From Xiphydria camelus (Eukaryota > Arthropoda > Insecta > Hymenoptera > Xiphydriidae), in the NCBI GenBank assembly GCA_963678675.1, contig OY783191.1:23311368-23375367 (forward strand): a stretch of DNA of 64,000 nt, given 5' to 3'. Positions within the stretch are counted from its first letter, which is position 1. The number at the start of each line of letters is the position of its first letter. Shown here one piece after another: positions 10,548-22,884 of this stretch. The translations under genes and the position numbers were made by a program. The notes under the pieces were generated by a model that saw nothing but the letters and a program-made list of their open reading frames with translations, was not told where the DNA came from and did not search any database.

Positions 10548-12348
10548 TATATGCATGTGCATATATTTTTGTATAAATAGTTTTAAAAAAGTAATTTATT
10601 ATATCATCTCTCACTATTATTATCGTATTGCAATATCAGTCGCCACTGAAATAATAAATAATATCAAAATTTTTATCTTTAAAACGAAATTTTACATCAA
10701 TGAAATTGGTATATTTTCCCAATCCTTCGACTATAAAATGACGAAAGTATTGTATAACTTTAAATGAGATTTTTAATAATATCTACTAAATATGATATAA
10801 ACGTAATAACTAATGTTATTACTGTATGAATACTTTACATTTCTCTAATAGTTTTTTTATATTTATGCAATTAATAATTGTATAATAAGCGTGCGATATT
10901 ATACAATTGCAATGGATAATTACATACATAGAATAATTGAAAAAATACTTTCAGCTTACCCATTGTACAAGTTAAACATTCTGATTTCCCAAGTCGAACT
11001 CCATCGTATCAAATGTCATTCTCCACTTACACAAATCGTTCGCTGTCGGTCCACATGATGCTAAGCCCCCGTACATATGTATATCGTCAATCTCAGCGAA
11101 ACGGTCTTTGGAACAATACCTACCTAACCCGTATTAGGACTGACCCTCCCATGTGTCTACAGCTTAAGGATCAGTACCTATACTAATTAAATCTCAAATT
11201 GATACTACCCACCCCAATGCGACTGTAGCGGCATCGAATATCAAAGAAAGATTTCTATTGGTGGTACACAGAGAGTTTTGATCGCATGTAATTCAATTTA
11301 TGTAGTTTAATTAACTTATATTACGCCTAAATAGTTTCGATTCTTTTGCTTGCTCTATATTAAAATATGGAGAATAATTGCGACTCCGATGAGGAAAATT
11401 GACAACGGATCGAGAAAAATCTTATCATTTTTCGCAATCGTTTCAAGATGAAAGGTAAAGATGGTTTCACTGTTTTTTCTCCAATGGAAGAGTTTTGTTG
11501 AATTTGAAACAAATTGTACAAGATTATATAAAAGAAAATTGCGTTTCAAAAAAATGTAGAATTTATCGAGTATTTTAAGTACATTATTGTACATATGTAT
11601 ATTGTATAACTGTAAATACCTGCATAATTATTCTAAATAATAACAACGCTACTATTATTATGGTTATTCATCAAATCGACGACAAAAAATGTATTAAAAA
11701 ACTCATGAAAAAGAACTTGCCGCGTTTAAGTTTTCATATTTTTTCCACTATATACTGGTGATATCATATAAGTGTATGAATTTATTCAAAATCATAAGTG
11801 CATAAACATCGAATGTAAACGAATCGAATCGCATCGAATTTTCTGTGTGAATTTTTTATTTTGAAGGAAAAAACGCGGCGTTCTTTTTTATGAAAATTTG
11901 TTTATAAATTTTTTGTCGAATTTTTTAATAACTTGATTTACAATAATTTTCCTTTCAAATGATGCCTTTTATTTTTTATATATAAACCTTGAACATGGCG
12001 ATCTTAATTGATTTCGAATCTTTTTTGGAGAGTATTTTACGTATCAATTTTGTTGACACTGAATGAACATGCCGCCTTTTTTTTTACAGAGAATCTGTTT
12101 TTCTGACAAGATTTCACTCCTTTTTGGAACTTATTTATGAGGAGATTATGTACATGTAGGAGAATAGCAGTTTATTACCACAAAATTAAAGACTCACATT
12201 TTATACCGATACGAGTCAATTAATTATAACCACGTTACTTTTGATTTATTCTTGTGATATTTTGAAATGATTTTATAAATAATGTTTCTATAATATTTAT
12301 ATTTTCCCCGGAACAATTCATTCGTGAAAGGATTTCCATAAATAACTG
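10548..12348. other. AT-rich region without recognised features
   Basis: Short frames around 10528-10767 and 11355-11594 are low-complexity AT-rich readings. No terminal repeats or exons can be supported. Confidence 0.4.
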
Positions 12349-12430
12349 CCGTATGTCCGCCGGAAAACCGATCAAAGTCATACCTATGGCCGATACCTTG
12401 AAATTTGACTTCCGCAGTCGGTAAGGTATA
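12349..12430. repeat. Degenerate copy of the CCGTATGTC MITE family (member B)
   Basis: Begins CCGTATGTCCGCCGGAAAAC and continues with ACCGATCAAAG, similar to the left end of the element at 13291-13424. No matching right end or TA pair is clear, so this is probably a truncated copy. Confidence 0.45.
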
Positions 12431-12542
12431 AATAATCCGATAGTCGATAATATAGAGTCATGTCATTTCTTTCTTTTTTTAAGCTATTTTGACAGCTTAA
12501 TACATTTAATGTCACCATATGAAACGAGCAAATGAACATATA

Positions 12543-12684
12543 CCGTATGTCTGACGGCAAGCGCAACACCACTTCGGCAGTTTTTACCGACGGTGGTCGA
12601 ATCTTGCATTAGATCCAATGCAATTTTCGACCATCGTCGGTAAAAACTGCCGAAGTGATGTTGCGCTTGCCGTCAGACATACGG
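12543..12684. mobile_element. Palindromic MITE, member C of the CCGTATGTC family
   Basis: 142 bp with arms of about 65 bp that are almost perfect inverse copies, starting CCGTATGTCTGACGGCAAGC, flanked by TA on both sides (12541-12542, 12685-12686). The inner part contains ACTTCGGCAGTTTTTACCG, also seen in slightly different form in the elements at 6350 and 61766. Transcripts would fold into a long hairpin. No coding sequence. Confidence 0.85.
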
Positions 12685-12710
12685 TATACTCGGCATGATA
12701 CCATAATATA

Positions 12711-12947
12711 TCTAGGATGCTCGGGAAAAAGAGTACAAGTCAAAAAATGGTATTGCTGAGAAAACACCTTTATTTGTTTATATTGAAACACAAACTGTTG
12801 AAAAAATGTATAAAATGAAAATAACATTTATCATAAGAACCGTTAAATGCATGTAGCACACAAATATCTCTAGGAAAGTAGAAGAAAATTGTAGAAGTGT
12901 TTTGGTAGGCGACTTTGATTTATACTCTTTTTCCCGGACATCCTAGA
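12711..12947. mobile_element. TA-flanked MITE, ends TCTAGGATG
   Basis: 237 bp with inverted terminal repeats TCTAGGATG(C/T)(T/C)CGGG then AAAAAGAGTA, between TA dinucleotides (12709-12710, 12948-12949). The interior is AT-rich and non-coding. Probably a mariner-type non-autonomous element, from the TA target. Confidence 0.75.
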
Positions 12948-13049
12948 TATGTTATTGCATGGAAATAATTGCAGTAATGGAAATGCTCTTGTAATTTTCT
13001 GAATTCAAGGAAAAAGAAAAAATATTTGTAAAGTAATTAGGAAAGGAGA

Positions 13050-15478
13050 TACAGGCATTTGAAGTCATACATATATATTCTCTCACATACATTTGATGGC
13101 GTATGCGTCTGGTCGCATTTGGGTACGCATTTCCGATTATCGCCGAACAGTCGACGATGTGAAAGCCGGAATATATCTCACACATTTAATGGCGCGTGTG
13201 TGTGTTTGATCGCATCTATGTATACACATTTCCGATCATGGCCGACTATCGCCGAAGATTGCCGGAATTTTTGTGACATTTTGACATATACCATGTGTCG
13301 CACGGAAAACCGATCAGTTGGGGGCCGTCTGAATTTGATCTCGGCACTGCTTGGACGATACTCGATTGATTCATTAAGAAATTCAGAAGGCCCCCACCTG
13401 ATCGGTTTTTCGTGCGACATATGGTAGATATCGGCCGAGAAATCGTAAAATTCTCGACTCTTAGGCGCGAGGGACATAGCTTCGCGTTGTGTTAAGGATG
13501 AATCTCTGTTAGCATGTAACTTATAGAATTTATTCTGGTCTCTATCAATAGAGAATAATCAATTTATATGGCGTTACTAAGCATAGTTTTAGTTATAACC
13601 ATATATTTATTGAGAAAATTCGATGTAAAAATTGAGGGGTGAAGGGGGGGCAGACATTTTTCCTGTAAAGATACACGGGTGCCCGCGACGACAGTTGAAC
13701 GAACATGCCGCGAGCCACTACCATGTCTCTTGATTACCACATTAAAGGTTATTATCCATGGTACTCTGTTATAGCCCAAATAGTACACTGTGAGTAGAAA
13801 ACTAACGTATAAAAAATCTTGTAAGCTTTAGTACTCCAGGATAGAAGGGAAAAGGTAGTTTCGTTGTTTCTAGAAAAAAGAAGCACCTTTCCAATCGTAA
13901 ACTAATTATAAACATGCCTATATGAAAGAAAATTATTCATTAATGATGTATTAGTCACCAAATATTTTGTGCGTCTTTAAAAAGTTTTCCCTAAACGCCG
14001 TTTCTATTATAGTTTGATGTAAGATAAATATTTTTGTAATACAGAATAATTGATCTTTTAATGGCAAAAATGTATTTAGTTGGTAATATTTCTTTTAAAA
14101 AAAGTACATAGTTATTAATGCGACCATTCAGAACCGGACGAAACTGCAGAAGTCCATATGAATATCGAAACACGCGCATGTATTCCGCTAAATATGTAAA
14201 AGAGTCACATAAGAATAACAGTACATCTTCTTTATCTCTAAAGATAGCGTGGGTAATTTGTATCTCCCCCATTGAAATCCGGAGGTCTAACATTCAAATA
14301 AATATCGAGACCCACGTTCGTATTCTGCCAGACGGAGGCAATATTCTTAATATGCATGAAGGATATCCCCTCCATGGGGAGAGAAGAGGGGTAGTCTCCG
14401 TTCACGAAACGATCGGCGCTTTTCGATGGCCACGCGTGCGTTTTTTCTTCGTTTCAAAACGCATACGAAACCAATAGGAGAAGAGTCTTTCGAATTTCCA
14501 ATACCGAGGAAAGAAAGGGGAGATGCATCTCGATGTGAAACATGAAACACATTAGGGACACTCACGCCTTGCTTACGCACGAAATTCTACGAGAATCGTA
14601 CGGATTGTACGTGGAAGCGAGGATGTGTGCCCGTGTCTACCATAACAGTCGGGATTTACAGATGTTAACTGTTTTTACAGCGGCAGCTGCGCGGGGCGGA
14701 ATATGCCGTATGCGCAAGGGCGCGCACACGCGCGCGTATCGATGCGCGCTTTTCGCATATTCAGGGTCCCTATACGTATCGAGTTACCACATAAATGCCT
14801 TATCCCGGGTATATCGGTGACTCGGATCCAGTTCGCTGTACTTCCTTACCACCCCTCCTGCCTCCCGAAGGGTGCTAATAAAATTTCATTCTTACATAAT
14901 CGCTTAAGGGGCTTCTTTCAGCATGATTGTATGTTAGCCAAATTGATATAAATCAGTAGTACCGAAATATCTCTTTCTCTGATTATTTTTATGCACTAAA
15001 ATCAATTTTAATCGATCGTATTTTAAATATTACGAGATCGCTAGCGCAAGGTATATTATATGTAATTGCCTAATTTGTTATTAAATTAAGAAAATCGTAG
15101 GAGATGCCCATCCATGACGGCTAACAAAATTTGAAAGGCGATAATATTTCGAGCAGTATTAGACTTATTTGTGCATTTACTGTAAATTCGGTTGCACTAG
15201 CGGCCTTCAAATTATTTCACTGAATCCAATAAAATTTCTTCCAGCGTCGTACGCATGACAGATATGGCGTATTTTAGATTGTTCGACTTTTTGGAAATAG
15301 TAAACTTTATTCTCAAGGCACTGCAGTCCAGTAGATGTGATCGTTCAGTAAGAATTCGATGTTCACTGGATGATGTTAAATATTAATCAATGGGAATCAA
15401 ATACTGATTTAGTGATTTTTATATAGGTACTTAAGTTTTTATTTATTTGTATTTGATGAATCGGTATATTCTGATTAA
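13050..15478. repeat. Segmental duplication, copy 1 (partner at 35870-38117)
   Basis: Two blocks match the partner in the same order and orientation. 13050-13740 matches 35870-36345, including TTTGATGGCGTATGCGT, CCGATCATGGCCGACTATCG and GGTCTCTATCAATAGAGAAT. 14890-15478 matches 37640-38117, including AGTAGTACCGAAATATCTCT and CCAATAAAATTTCTTCCAGC. The middle (13760-14880) is hard to align by eye. A short internal duplication of the TTTGATGGCG...CGATTATCG segment occurs only here (13080-13165 and 13185-13262). No gene recognised. Confidence 0.75.
13291..13424. mobile_element. Palindromic MITE, member D, inside duplication copy 1
   Basis: 134 bp with arms starting CCATGTGTCGCACGGAAAAC and complement, TA on both sides (13289-13290, 13425-13426). 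It is absent from the corresponding place in the second duplication copy near 36006-36020, where only a short run of TA repeats stands. That gives an empty site and supports the boundaries. Confidence 0.8.
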
Positions 15479-15760
15479 AGTCCTGTGTGTCCACGATACA
15501 ATTTCTTTGAATAAGTTTTAATTATTTCTATTTTAATTCAGCAATTTCCTTAGGTCCGACTAATCAGTGTACGAATAACTAAAACTTTTACAAAAAATTG
15601 CAGAAGATACCGAGTTTAAAATCTTGAGTTCATAATGCAGTTTCTTCAAATAAGTTTTACTTATTTCTATTTTAATTAGACAATTCCCTAAAATCCAACC
15701 AATCGGCGTTTATAGGAATAAATATAAAACTTGTACGTACTAAAAAACTGCATCGCGATT
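15479..15760. other. Left flank of the 6.3-kb CACTA-like element
   Basis: AT-rich DNA with two weakly similar blocks (about 15490-15590 and 15615-15710: TTTCTTTGAATAAGTTTTAA / TTTCTTCAAATAAGTTTTAC then ATTATTTCTATTTTAATT). No gene. Confidence 0.4.
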
Positions 15761-16425
15761 CCCGTGTGGAAAAAGTGTAGTGAATCCCGCGGGGACCATG
15801 CAGGATTGCCCCTTTTCTACGAGGGACCTTTGAAGACAATCTCTTGAGGGGCCTATATGGGTAAGTGGAAAAACGACATGATTGGCGACGATGGCCCGCA
15901 CGAGATTTTCTACGGAGGGCCGATAATAAAATCCCGCCATTGCCCTGCTAGGACCCTAACTCGAATCATCCTAAAACCCTGTTTAGCTCAATTTTGCAGT
16001 CCCCAAAAATATCACTACAAATCTTATAATTAAAAAAGAAAAGAATGTTTGGAAAAACGATCATTCAAGTATTACGCAATCAAAGATAAAAGATAACCTA
16101 ATAAAAGGAGGAAAGAAATCTGCAAATTGAGTCAGTTTCACAAATGAAATAAAATGTACAGTTCTAAAAAGCTTTGTAATATTTATTTTTATATATATAT
16201 AAATATATTTATAAAGTGCGAATAAAATTTCATATAAACTCTTTGTGAACGAAGTTTAAGAGGAACTTTCTTTAACTCAATAAAATAAAATATACTTAGT
16301 ATAGTTAAAACTGCATATAAAATGATATATTAACTTTTTTGTTAGCGAAGTTAAAATTAAAACAAATGCAACTTTTTTAACTCAAAGTAAAGTGTACTTT
16401 GTACTTAAAAGAGTAATAAACATCA

Positions 16426-18446
16426 TTATTGAATTTCATCGAGATCACTTGTATCCTTTCTTTCGAGTAGTGGATTAATTTGTAGTCTGGATTTGCGACC
16501 TCCATCCCAGTCTTTTGCTCCTCTGAGTACAGTTCCTAGTTCTCTGTTAAATATCTTTGTAGTAACTTCTTGACCAGTCTCGGTATCCATATGCGTCACT
16601 TTCAAAACTTCTACAATAAAATGTTTAAAATTTTGGAAAAACAATTAGAGAGATATGAAAGAAAATCTTTATTTAAAAATATCTTACCGAATATGCACTG
16701 ATATATCATAGTCTCACTGATTAATTCCTTATGTTCCATTTTTTTTGTTACGGTGAACTGAAGTGCTAAATTTTTAGATAAAAATTTCCTTACGATTGAT
16801 GTTAAGCTTTTCCTCAGTACACGTTTGATATCGAAATAGGATGACAAGCATTTCTTCTACAAAAAGGACAATATATAAGGTAAAAACGCCTTATATAATT
16901 GAATCACTTATTTGAGAAACCCCATAAGTCATGATTTTGGCCATTCTGAGTTATGTCTAAATTATTGCTATTTTAAAATCGATACATCATTTAACGGAGA
17001 AATCCTTAGTACATTAATTTATATGCTTGCTACGCCATAAAGAATATAACGTTTGATAGAGAAACCCTATATATATATTCTTACAAATCCATTTCGAAAG
17101 TCCATATCATCCTTCAGTTGTTTTTCAAAAGAAGTAAAATCTCCAACATTATTGTGGAAAGGCAACTGAAGATTATATGTAGTAATAAAATCAGATTTTA
17201 TTACTTCAACTTTTGAAATTTCTAAAGATTGAATAATTCTGTCCTGTTTAGAGCAAATGTCATCAATTTTTACTTCAAGTCGATCTAGTCTCCGTAAAAG
17301 GATTTCTGAAAAAAACAGTGATTTTGTATTAATAATTATATGTTAAATTAAGATTGAACGTATGTAGAAAAATACACATAGAAGAAACAAAGCAAAAATC
17401 TGCAAAAAATAAAAATGGAGTCACCAGGCAGTGTCATCTTAGATGAATTGTATAACCCTGTTGTAGGTGTATTTTTTGTATCAGTAATTTTCCTTTCCAA
17501 TACTTTTTTTTTCTCAAGATCGACTTTTTGTGCTGCTGTTGCGTTAGAATTTTTTGTCAGATCTTCATTTTTTTTAGAATGATACACGGACTTTCCTGGC
17601 TTATCTCTCTTGCAGGTTTCTATTTGTAAATGCTCTTTTTCCTTACGATTCACAGTTTCAGTTATAATGTCAATTGGCTTAGCTGAAGTGTCATCTAACT
17701 TTGGCTTCTCTGAGGCTTTGTCAATACTGATAACATGAGAAGATTTTGAAACAATCTTTGCAGTATGTACATTTTTATTACTTGTAGCCAGTCTCGTGTT
17801 AGAACGCTTTGTTCGCTTTTTTTTTCTATTTGTTCCTCTTGGATCTTCTGAAAAACTGGAAGATTCATCAGTTTCATTATTTAATTTCTGTTCATATTCA
17901 TTTGTCCCTCCTGAAGATATGCTTTGTGAATCTTCTTTATTTCGACCTTCACCTTCTGAATCCGTTAACGAAGGAACTTTTAAAGCTTTGCGCGTAAGGC
18001 TTGTGACTACTAGCTTTTTATTTTTAAGCTTTCTATCATTTTTAGCTACTTTTTTTTCTGGATCTTCAGAATCGTTGGTAAAGGCATACTCATTCACATC
18101 AAGGGTCTTCAACCTTTCTTCAGCCTCTTCATAAGTTTCTTAAATAAAGAAATTTATACTGTTAATCATCAGAATAATATAACAAAAGTTGATGTATCTA
18201 TAAATTAGCGATTATACATATATACATACCGGCATGACCTATTGATAAGACCGTAAACCAGGACCAGTCTGCTGGTGCTGGTAATAATTGTTTTGCCAGA
18301 TTTTTTATAAATTTTTCATCAGTTTCGGTACACGGTTCTTCCATATATTTGGCTTTAATTTTTCCTTGTTGAACATCTATCCATGGTTTAGGTACAATCC
18401 GAACTCTACGATTTATCGGTTTACGCCCGCGCTTGACGAATTCCAT
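16426..18446 (-). CDS. DUF4806-domain accessory protein of the CACTA-like element, five exons, intact
   Basis: Exons on the minus strand: 18446-18230, 18138-17425, 17305-17085, 16856-16688, 16610-16426. All introns are GT-AG; the exon lengths sum to 1506 nt, an uninterrupted 501-residue frame ending in a stop. Residues 1-72 start MEFVKRGRKPINRRVRIVPK, a basic head. Exon 2 (about 73-310) is Lys/Ser/Glu-rich and probably disordered. Exon 3 opens with a likely coiled coil (LLRRLDRLEVKIDDI). From about residue 355 there is a DUF4806-like domain: LPFHNNVGDF...FEKQLKDDMDF, VLRKSLTSIVRKFLSKNLAL, TVTKKMEHKEL. The second donor (CCTG/GTGACT) is weak but is the one that fits the phase. Its role is unknown; pairing with the transposase suggests DNA binding or a cofactor in transposition. 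Confidence 0.75.
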
Positions 18447-19207
18447 AATTTAGTAGTCTTTTACTGAATCATCATCAGACGATTCGTCACTAAAATTGTT
18501 TGAAGGCTTTGAACTAAAAAATATTGTATTGACTATTTTAAACATTTTTCGTAGAATATTTTTGCAGTTACTAATTCATTAATTTAAAAATTACAACTTC
18601 TTTTAAACTTAATAGGTTCACCAATCAAAATGACTGGAAATTGAAGTGCACCCATACTAGCCAAAATTTTTCTTTGAATTATAATGAGAAGCACATTCAC
18701 ATAGTAATTGAATCATTTAAGCGAATTTTATTCCCTTACCTCATTCTCAATCTTTTACAATGGCGTTCTGTAGGTGTATAATTCTAAAAATCGGTAACTC
18801 GATAAAGGACGCGTCGTACATGTAACCTCAAAATTTCGTCTGAACTCTTTCTCGCGATCTCTGCAATAATGCTCGTTTGATTTCCAAATTCTAGATGGAT
18901 GCTGCAGATACAACTCGTGCAATTTACGAATGTTTCTTTTAGAAATGTTACTAATTATAATTTTCTACACATAATAAAGAACGCCACGCGATCGAATTAC
19001 AGCTCGAACTCATTTACACTGTATTGGGACCGCTATTTACCGATGGCGGCGCTCGCGGCGCTACGGAAACATGGCGGATATTAGGCGCAAAGCACGCCGC
19101 GTATTTCAAATTCCGGCGACCAGTAGTACTTGAAAAACTTGGCTCTTTCTGTTAATAATATCTTGATTTTCGAATAAACAAATAGAAAATACACCAATTT
19201 AGATTAC
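18447..19207. other. Intergenic spacer between the two genes of the CACTA-like element
   Basis: It should hold the promoter of the DUF4806 gene (reading leftwards from 18446) and the 3' end of the transposase gene. It is AT-rich, with a GC-richer patch at 18990-19110. No further exon is evident. Confidence 0.4.
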
Positions 19208-19313
19208 TTTATTTGAAATTTATAATATTAATTAATAATATTTATATTTGCGTAGAAGAATATATTGTAAACTTGTTAAATGTATTGTACTTTTTAGATA
19301 CTTTTAGAAGTAA

Positions 19314-21554
19314 TTAATGGAGCATGGGAATCGCGAAGACTCTTTCTCGACCATTTACTCTTGAAGATATGTTTAACCTTATTAACTTTTTTTTAATAAG
19401 GTGAAGAGGGACAACTTTTATTTCATTTATAGGTTCATTTTCTAATTCCCACATATTCATGTGATCACCCGAATTAAATGGATAAGTGAATATTGGTTTT
19501 AGTTTTCGCCAACTTCGACCTTCTACTTTCATACCATCTGGATTCTCCAATATTGTATCTACTATCAAAATTGAGTCATCCTCGAGCAAAACAGAGTTGT
19601 CAGGTGGTGAAGTCGTAATTTTAACTCCATTATATTTTATTGCTAAGACGGAGCCTCTTTTTCTGTTTATAATTGTAAATAATTGTGGGACGGTAGCTTT
19701 TTTAAGAAAAAATTCCTGTTCATTAAGTCGCCGACATAACTGTGAGAGTACTCGATAAGGAGTACGAATTAGTTTTTTTAATTTACCTAAATAGTTCTCA
19801 AAAGGAAAGGCAGTTATCCGAGTTACACTACAATTCATAGATGTTACATCATCGCACATATGAATCAAGTTATGCGCATTTAAAGTTTGTGATTTTTGAC
19901 CGTAGTAATCTTTTAAAGCTACGAAAAAACTTGTTAGATACTGTTTTGCTCGATTAGAGTATCTATTGCAAAGTACATCGCAACATAATATTCTACATGC
20001 CGCATGGAACAAAAGAAAATGATTGTACAATTCTTGTCTTAAAATTTTTTTCATTGCAATAGGACCACAATAAAGTAAGAAAAATCTAAACTCTACTGCT
20101 TTCCATTTTGCGTAGTGTTTTGTAGATCGTGATTTTCTCTGAAATTCAGATGGAATTTGAGAGTAAAAGACATTCATGCGTCTGGAGAGTTCTTCTTTCT
20201 CTCTTAAACCCATCCTGAAGTTCAAATTGCCCGTTAACCAGTACTCTAATAATTTCTTCATCATACCCAAGCAGCAAAGGTGCATGAAGTCTAGTATGAA
20301 GGAAGAAATCATATTCACATGCGGAACAATACGCTCTAAGGGTGAAGGTCGGTGATGATGTTCAACTTGTCGACGAGTTCTAAAAGAAGCATCTGTGCGT
20401 TCTTGAGCTTCAACTGATGGATATACAGTTGTGCGTTCTATCGATACTCCTTCAACTTCACACCTTTCACAAGCAGACATTCCACCATGGCCAATACAAC
20501 ATTTCACAAATGCTCTAGCTGGTGTGTCGCATATAAAGCATTTTATACGAATATTAAAATGTCTATTTGAAATTATCATTCCATCCCTTTGAAGACTGTT
20601 TATTTCTGCTGTAAATTCTTCAAGGTATGGTTCACAACTGGGTTTTGATTGACCGTAAAAAATAGCAATCGGAAACACACCATATATGTCGGGGTCAAAG
20701 TGAATTTTTCCTGTTATAGGCCACAAATCGCCGGTACCAGAATGAGTTACAGAAACACCATCAATATTAATTTGTAAGAAAATCAAGTTTTCTTCGTACA
20801 AATCAGTATTGACACAAGACTTCAGTGCGTTTGCAATGCCAAAATAAACAAAACTTCCATTTTGTCCTTTACAGTCTTCCATTGGAATAATATTATATTC
20901 AGCATCTGTTGTTCCCAAAAAAGTTTTTCCACACTTTGGTAATGACGGCAATAATCTTTCTCGTAAAATACCTAGTAGCATATTCAAAGCATCAAGCTTA
21001 ATTTACTTCTGTATAGCCCATTCCTTCAGTTTTGAAATTTCCGGTGGCATATTCAGATTCATTCCAGCTTGCAGATCTTCTGCCCTATTTTCTTCTTCTG
21101 CCCTTCCTTCTTCTGCTTCTGCTTCTGCCCCTTCTTCATCTTCTCCTTCTGGATATAAAAATTCATCATTTGACTCGGAGTCACTACTGAAAATTGCATT
21201 TATGACATCTTCCTCATAAATTAAATTATGTTCCTCCTCATTGTCGCTTTCTTCAATATCATTATTTTCTACCAGCACATCGTCATTTTGTTCCAAATTA
21301 TCATTTGATTCCTGACTACTGCTTTGCTCGAGAACATTCTCTTCATGATTTTCAGGAACACCTAAGTCTTAATATTGATATTAAGAAAAGAGTGCACTAA
21401 CATTTTTAATTCATAGGCATAACAATGAATATATTATTAACTTACCTGGTAAACTGACTAAACTGTCGTCTGAGTCTAAGAGTAATTCTTCTAAACTTCG
21501 CTTACTCTTGCGATATTTTTTACATCTCCTTCGATTTTGGTCTTTTTTCTCCAT
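19314..21554 (-). pseudogene. DUF4218-type transposase of the CACTA-like element, one premature stop
   Basis: Exon 1 is 21554-21446 (MEKKDQNRRRCKKYRKSKR, basic). Exon 2 runs 21367-19314. Together they form 721 codons in one frame, broken only by a TAA at 21003-21005 (codon 158). An acidic Glu/Asp stretch precedes the stop. After it come LLGILRERLLPSLPKCGKT, a Cys/His region (CFICDTPARAF, GHGGMSACERC, near residues 312-330), DFMHLCCLGMMKKLLEYW near 395, and a DUF4218-like block near 525-575 (NLIHMCDDV...FPFENYLGKLK). An AATAAA on the minus strand at 19213-19208 follows the stop. The role is cutting and joining of element ends in the nucleus. One nonsense codon in an otherwise clean frame means recent inactivation or a sequencing error. 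Confidence 0.8.
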
Positions 21555-22057
21555 ATTGCAAACAGTTAGGCACTGTTTTTAAAACAATCTCTTTTCTTAA
21601 GTATACAATTGCGCGAGCTTACTTTTTAAGGTTATGTCAAGGCCACTAATCGACTGTTATTCACACTGAAAAAACGGTATAATTATAAAAAAACCCAATA
21701 GAGCTTGTGTCAAAACCACAAAAAATAGTGAAATTTGGACCAGCTTCGAAAAATAGTTGACATAACCTAACCATAGTTAGTGTAAGCAGACTATAATCCT
21801 ACTTTCAAAATACTGCAATCAAAATGATCACTAATGTAAGTTTTAATTTTTGTTATTTTCAGTACACTTAATTATACTCAATAGAAGAAAAAGATGTTGC
21901 TGTAGAAGTTAAAGATTTTTATAAAAGGGTGAATCATAGTGGTAAACATTATTGGTTTCTGCAGGGGCCTTGCGAGATTTTCTGCGTAGAAAATCCTGCG
22001 CGGTCCCTGGTAGAACCAATCTTTTAATGAGGCAAAGCAGGGCAATTTCCACACGGG

Positions 22058-22749
22058 TTATCGGGATTTTTATTCTTTTTTTATTCTTTTACTTTTTTTT
22101 ATTATCAGCAGACTATCGAGTATTCGTATACCTATAAGCAATATTGAATAATATTAACTTTATTAACAAAGATTATTATTATATATAAATGGTAAATTGA
22201 CGGAGAAGGAACAATTTTTTAATATTAATACGCTTTCTAGAAAAAGAAGTTTTATTATTAGATATATTTTAGTATTTAGCTATGTACTATACGCGATACG
22301 TATATTCTGTATTTATTAAATTTACGTTAACCAACGAGACTTCTAAAAGAGAAAAATGGAAGCGTAAATTTAATAATCTCGAAATTGTAAATGGAATGGA
22401 TGTCAGAGAGTATGTAGAATTTTAATGAAAAATTTTGAAATTTCCATGACCGTTGGAGGTAGGTACATTGTACGGGTTTGTCACGTACGAACTCACTAAG
22501 AATTGGACGCATAAACGGACTACGTGGGTGTACGCAATTTCCGTCCCCACTATTTTGAGAGTTTTACTTCTCTCAAAACGGGATAAACTGTAACGCATAT
22601 TATAGGAATGGCATTTATAACTCAGATTAAATGAAACGGTGTTTATTAATTAAAAATATTCTTCTTTTAATATATTAGGACTGGGGGGAATAAGTAAAGT
22701 ACAGCAATCACTATCCACTTTAAAATATGTTGCTCGCCCAATAATGTTA
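22058..22749. other. No recognised gene
   Basis: AT-rich flank of the CACTA-like element. A small hairpin (TTTTGAGAG / CTCTCAAAA) lies near 22553-22580. Nothing else can be supported. Confidence 0.4.
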
Positions 22750-22884
22750 TGTGAACAAGGAATTTATTAAGACTATGAGTTACAGAGAGAAGATAAGTAG
22801 TGTACAACTTGTAGAGAATTGATTAGTTCTGTCTCGAGTTTAACGAAGAGAGTTCTGTCTCGAGCTGATTGAAGAATAATGTCT

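Larger units (their letters stand above)
15761..22057 (-). mobile_element. Nearly complete two-gene CACTA/EnSpm-like transposon
   Basis: The left end at 15761 and the reverse complement of the right end at 22057 both begin CCCGTGTGGAAA, flanked by TT on each side (15759-15760, 22058-22059), compatible with a 2-bp target duplication. Subterminal motifs recur near both ends: AGATTTTCTACG or AGATTTTCTGCG, GGGACC followed by GCAGGATT, and ATTGCCCTGCT. Inside lie two genes, both on the minus strand: a five-exon DUF4806 gene (16426-18446) and a two-exon DUF4218-type transposase (19314-21554). I assign the superfamily from the transposase. The terminal CCCGTG differs from the CACTA ends of plant elements. 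Confidence 0.8.

Noticed and set aside
14118..14477. 119-residue plus-strand frame as a host gene
   Set aside because: No recognisable motif, no supporting neighbouring exons, and overlapping frames of similar length on the other strand.
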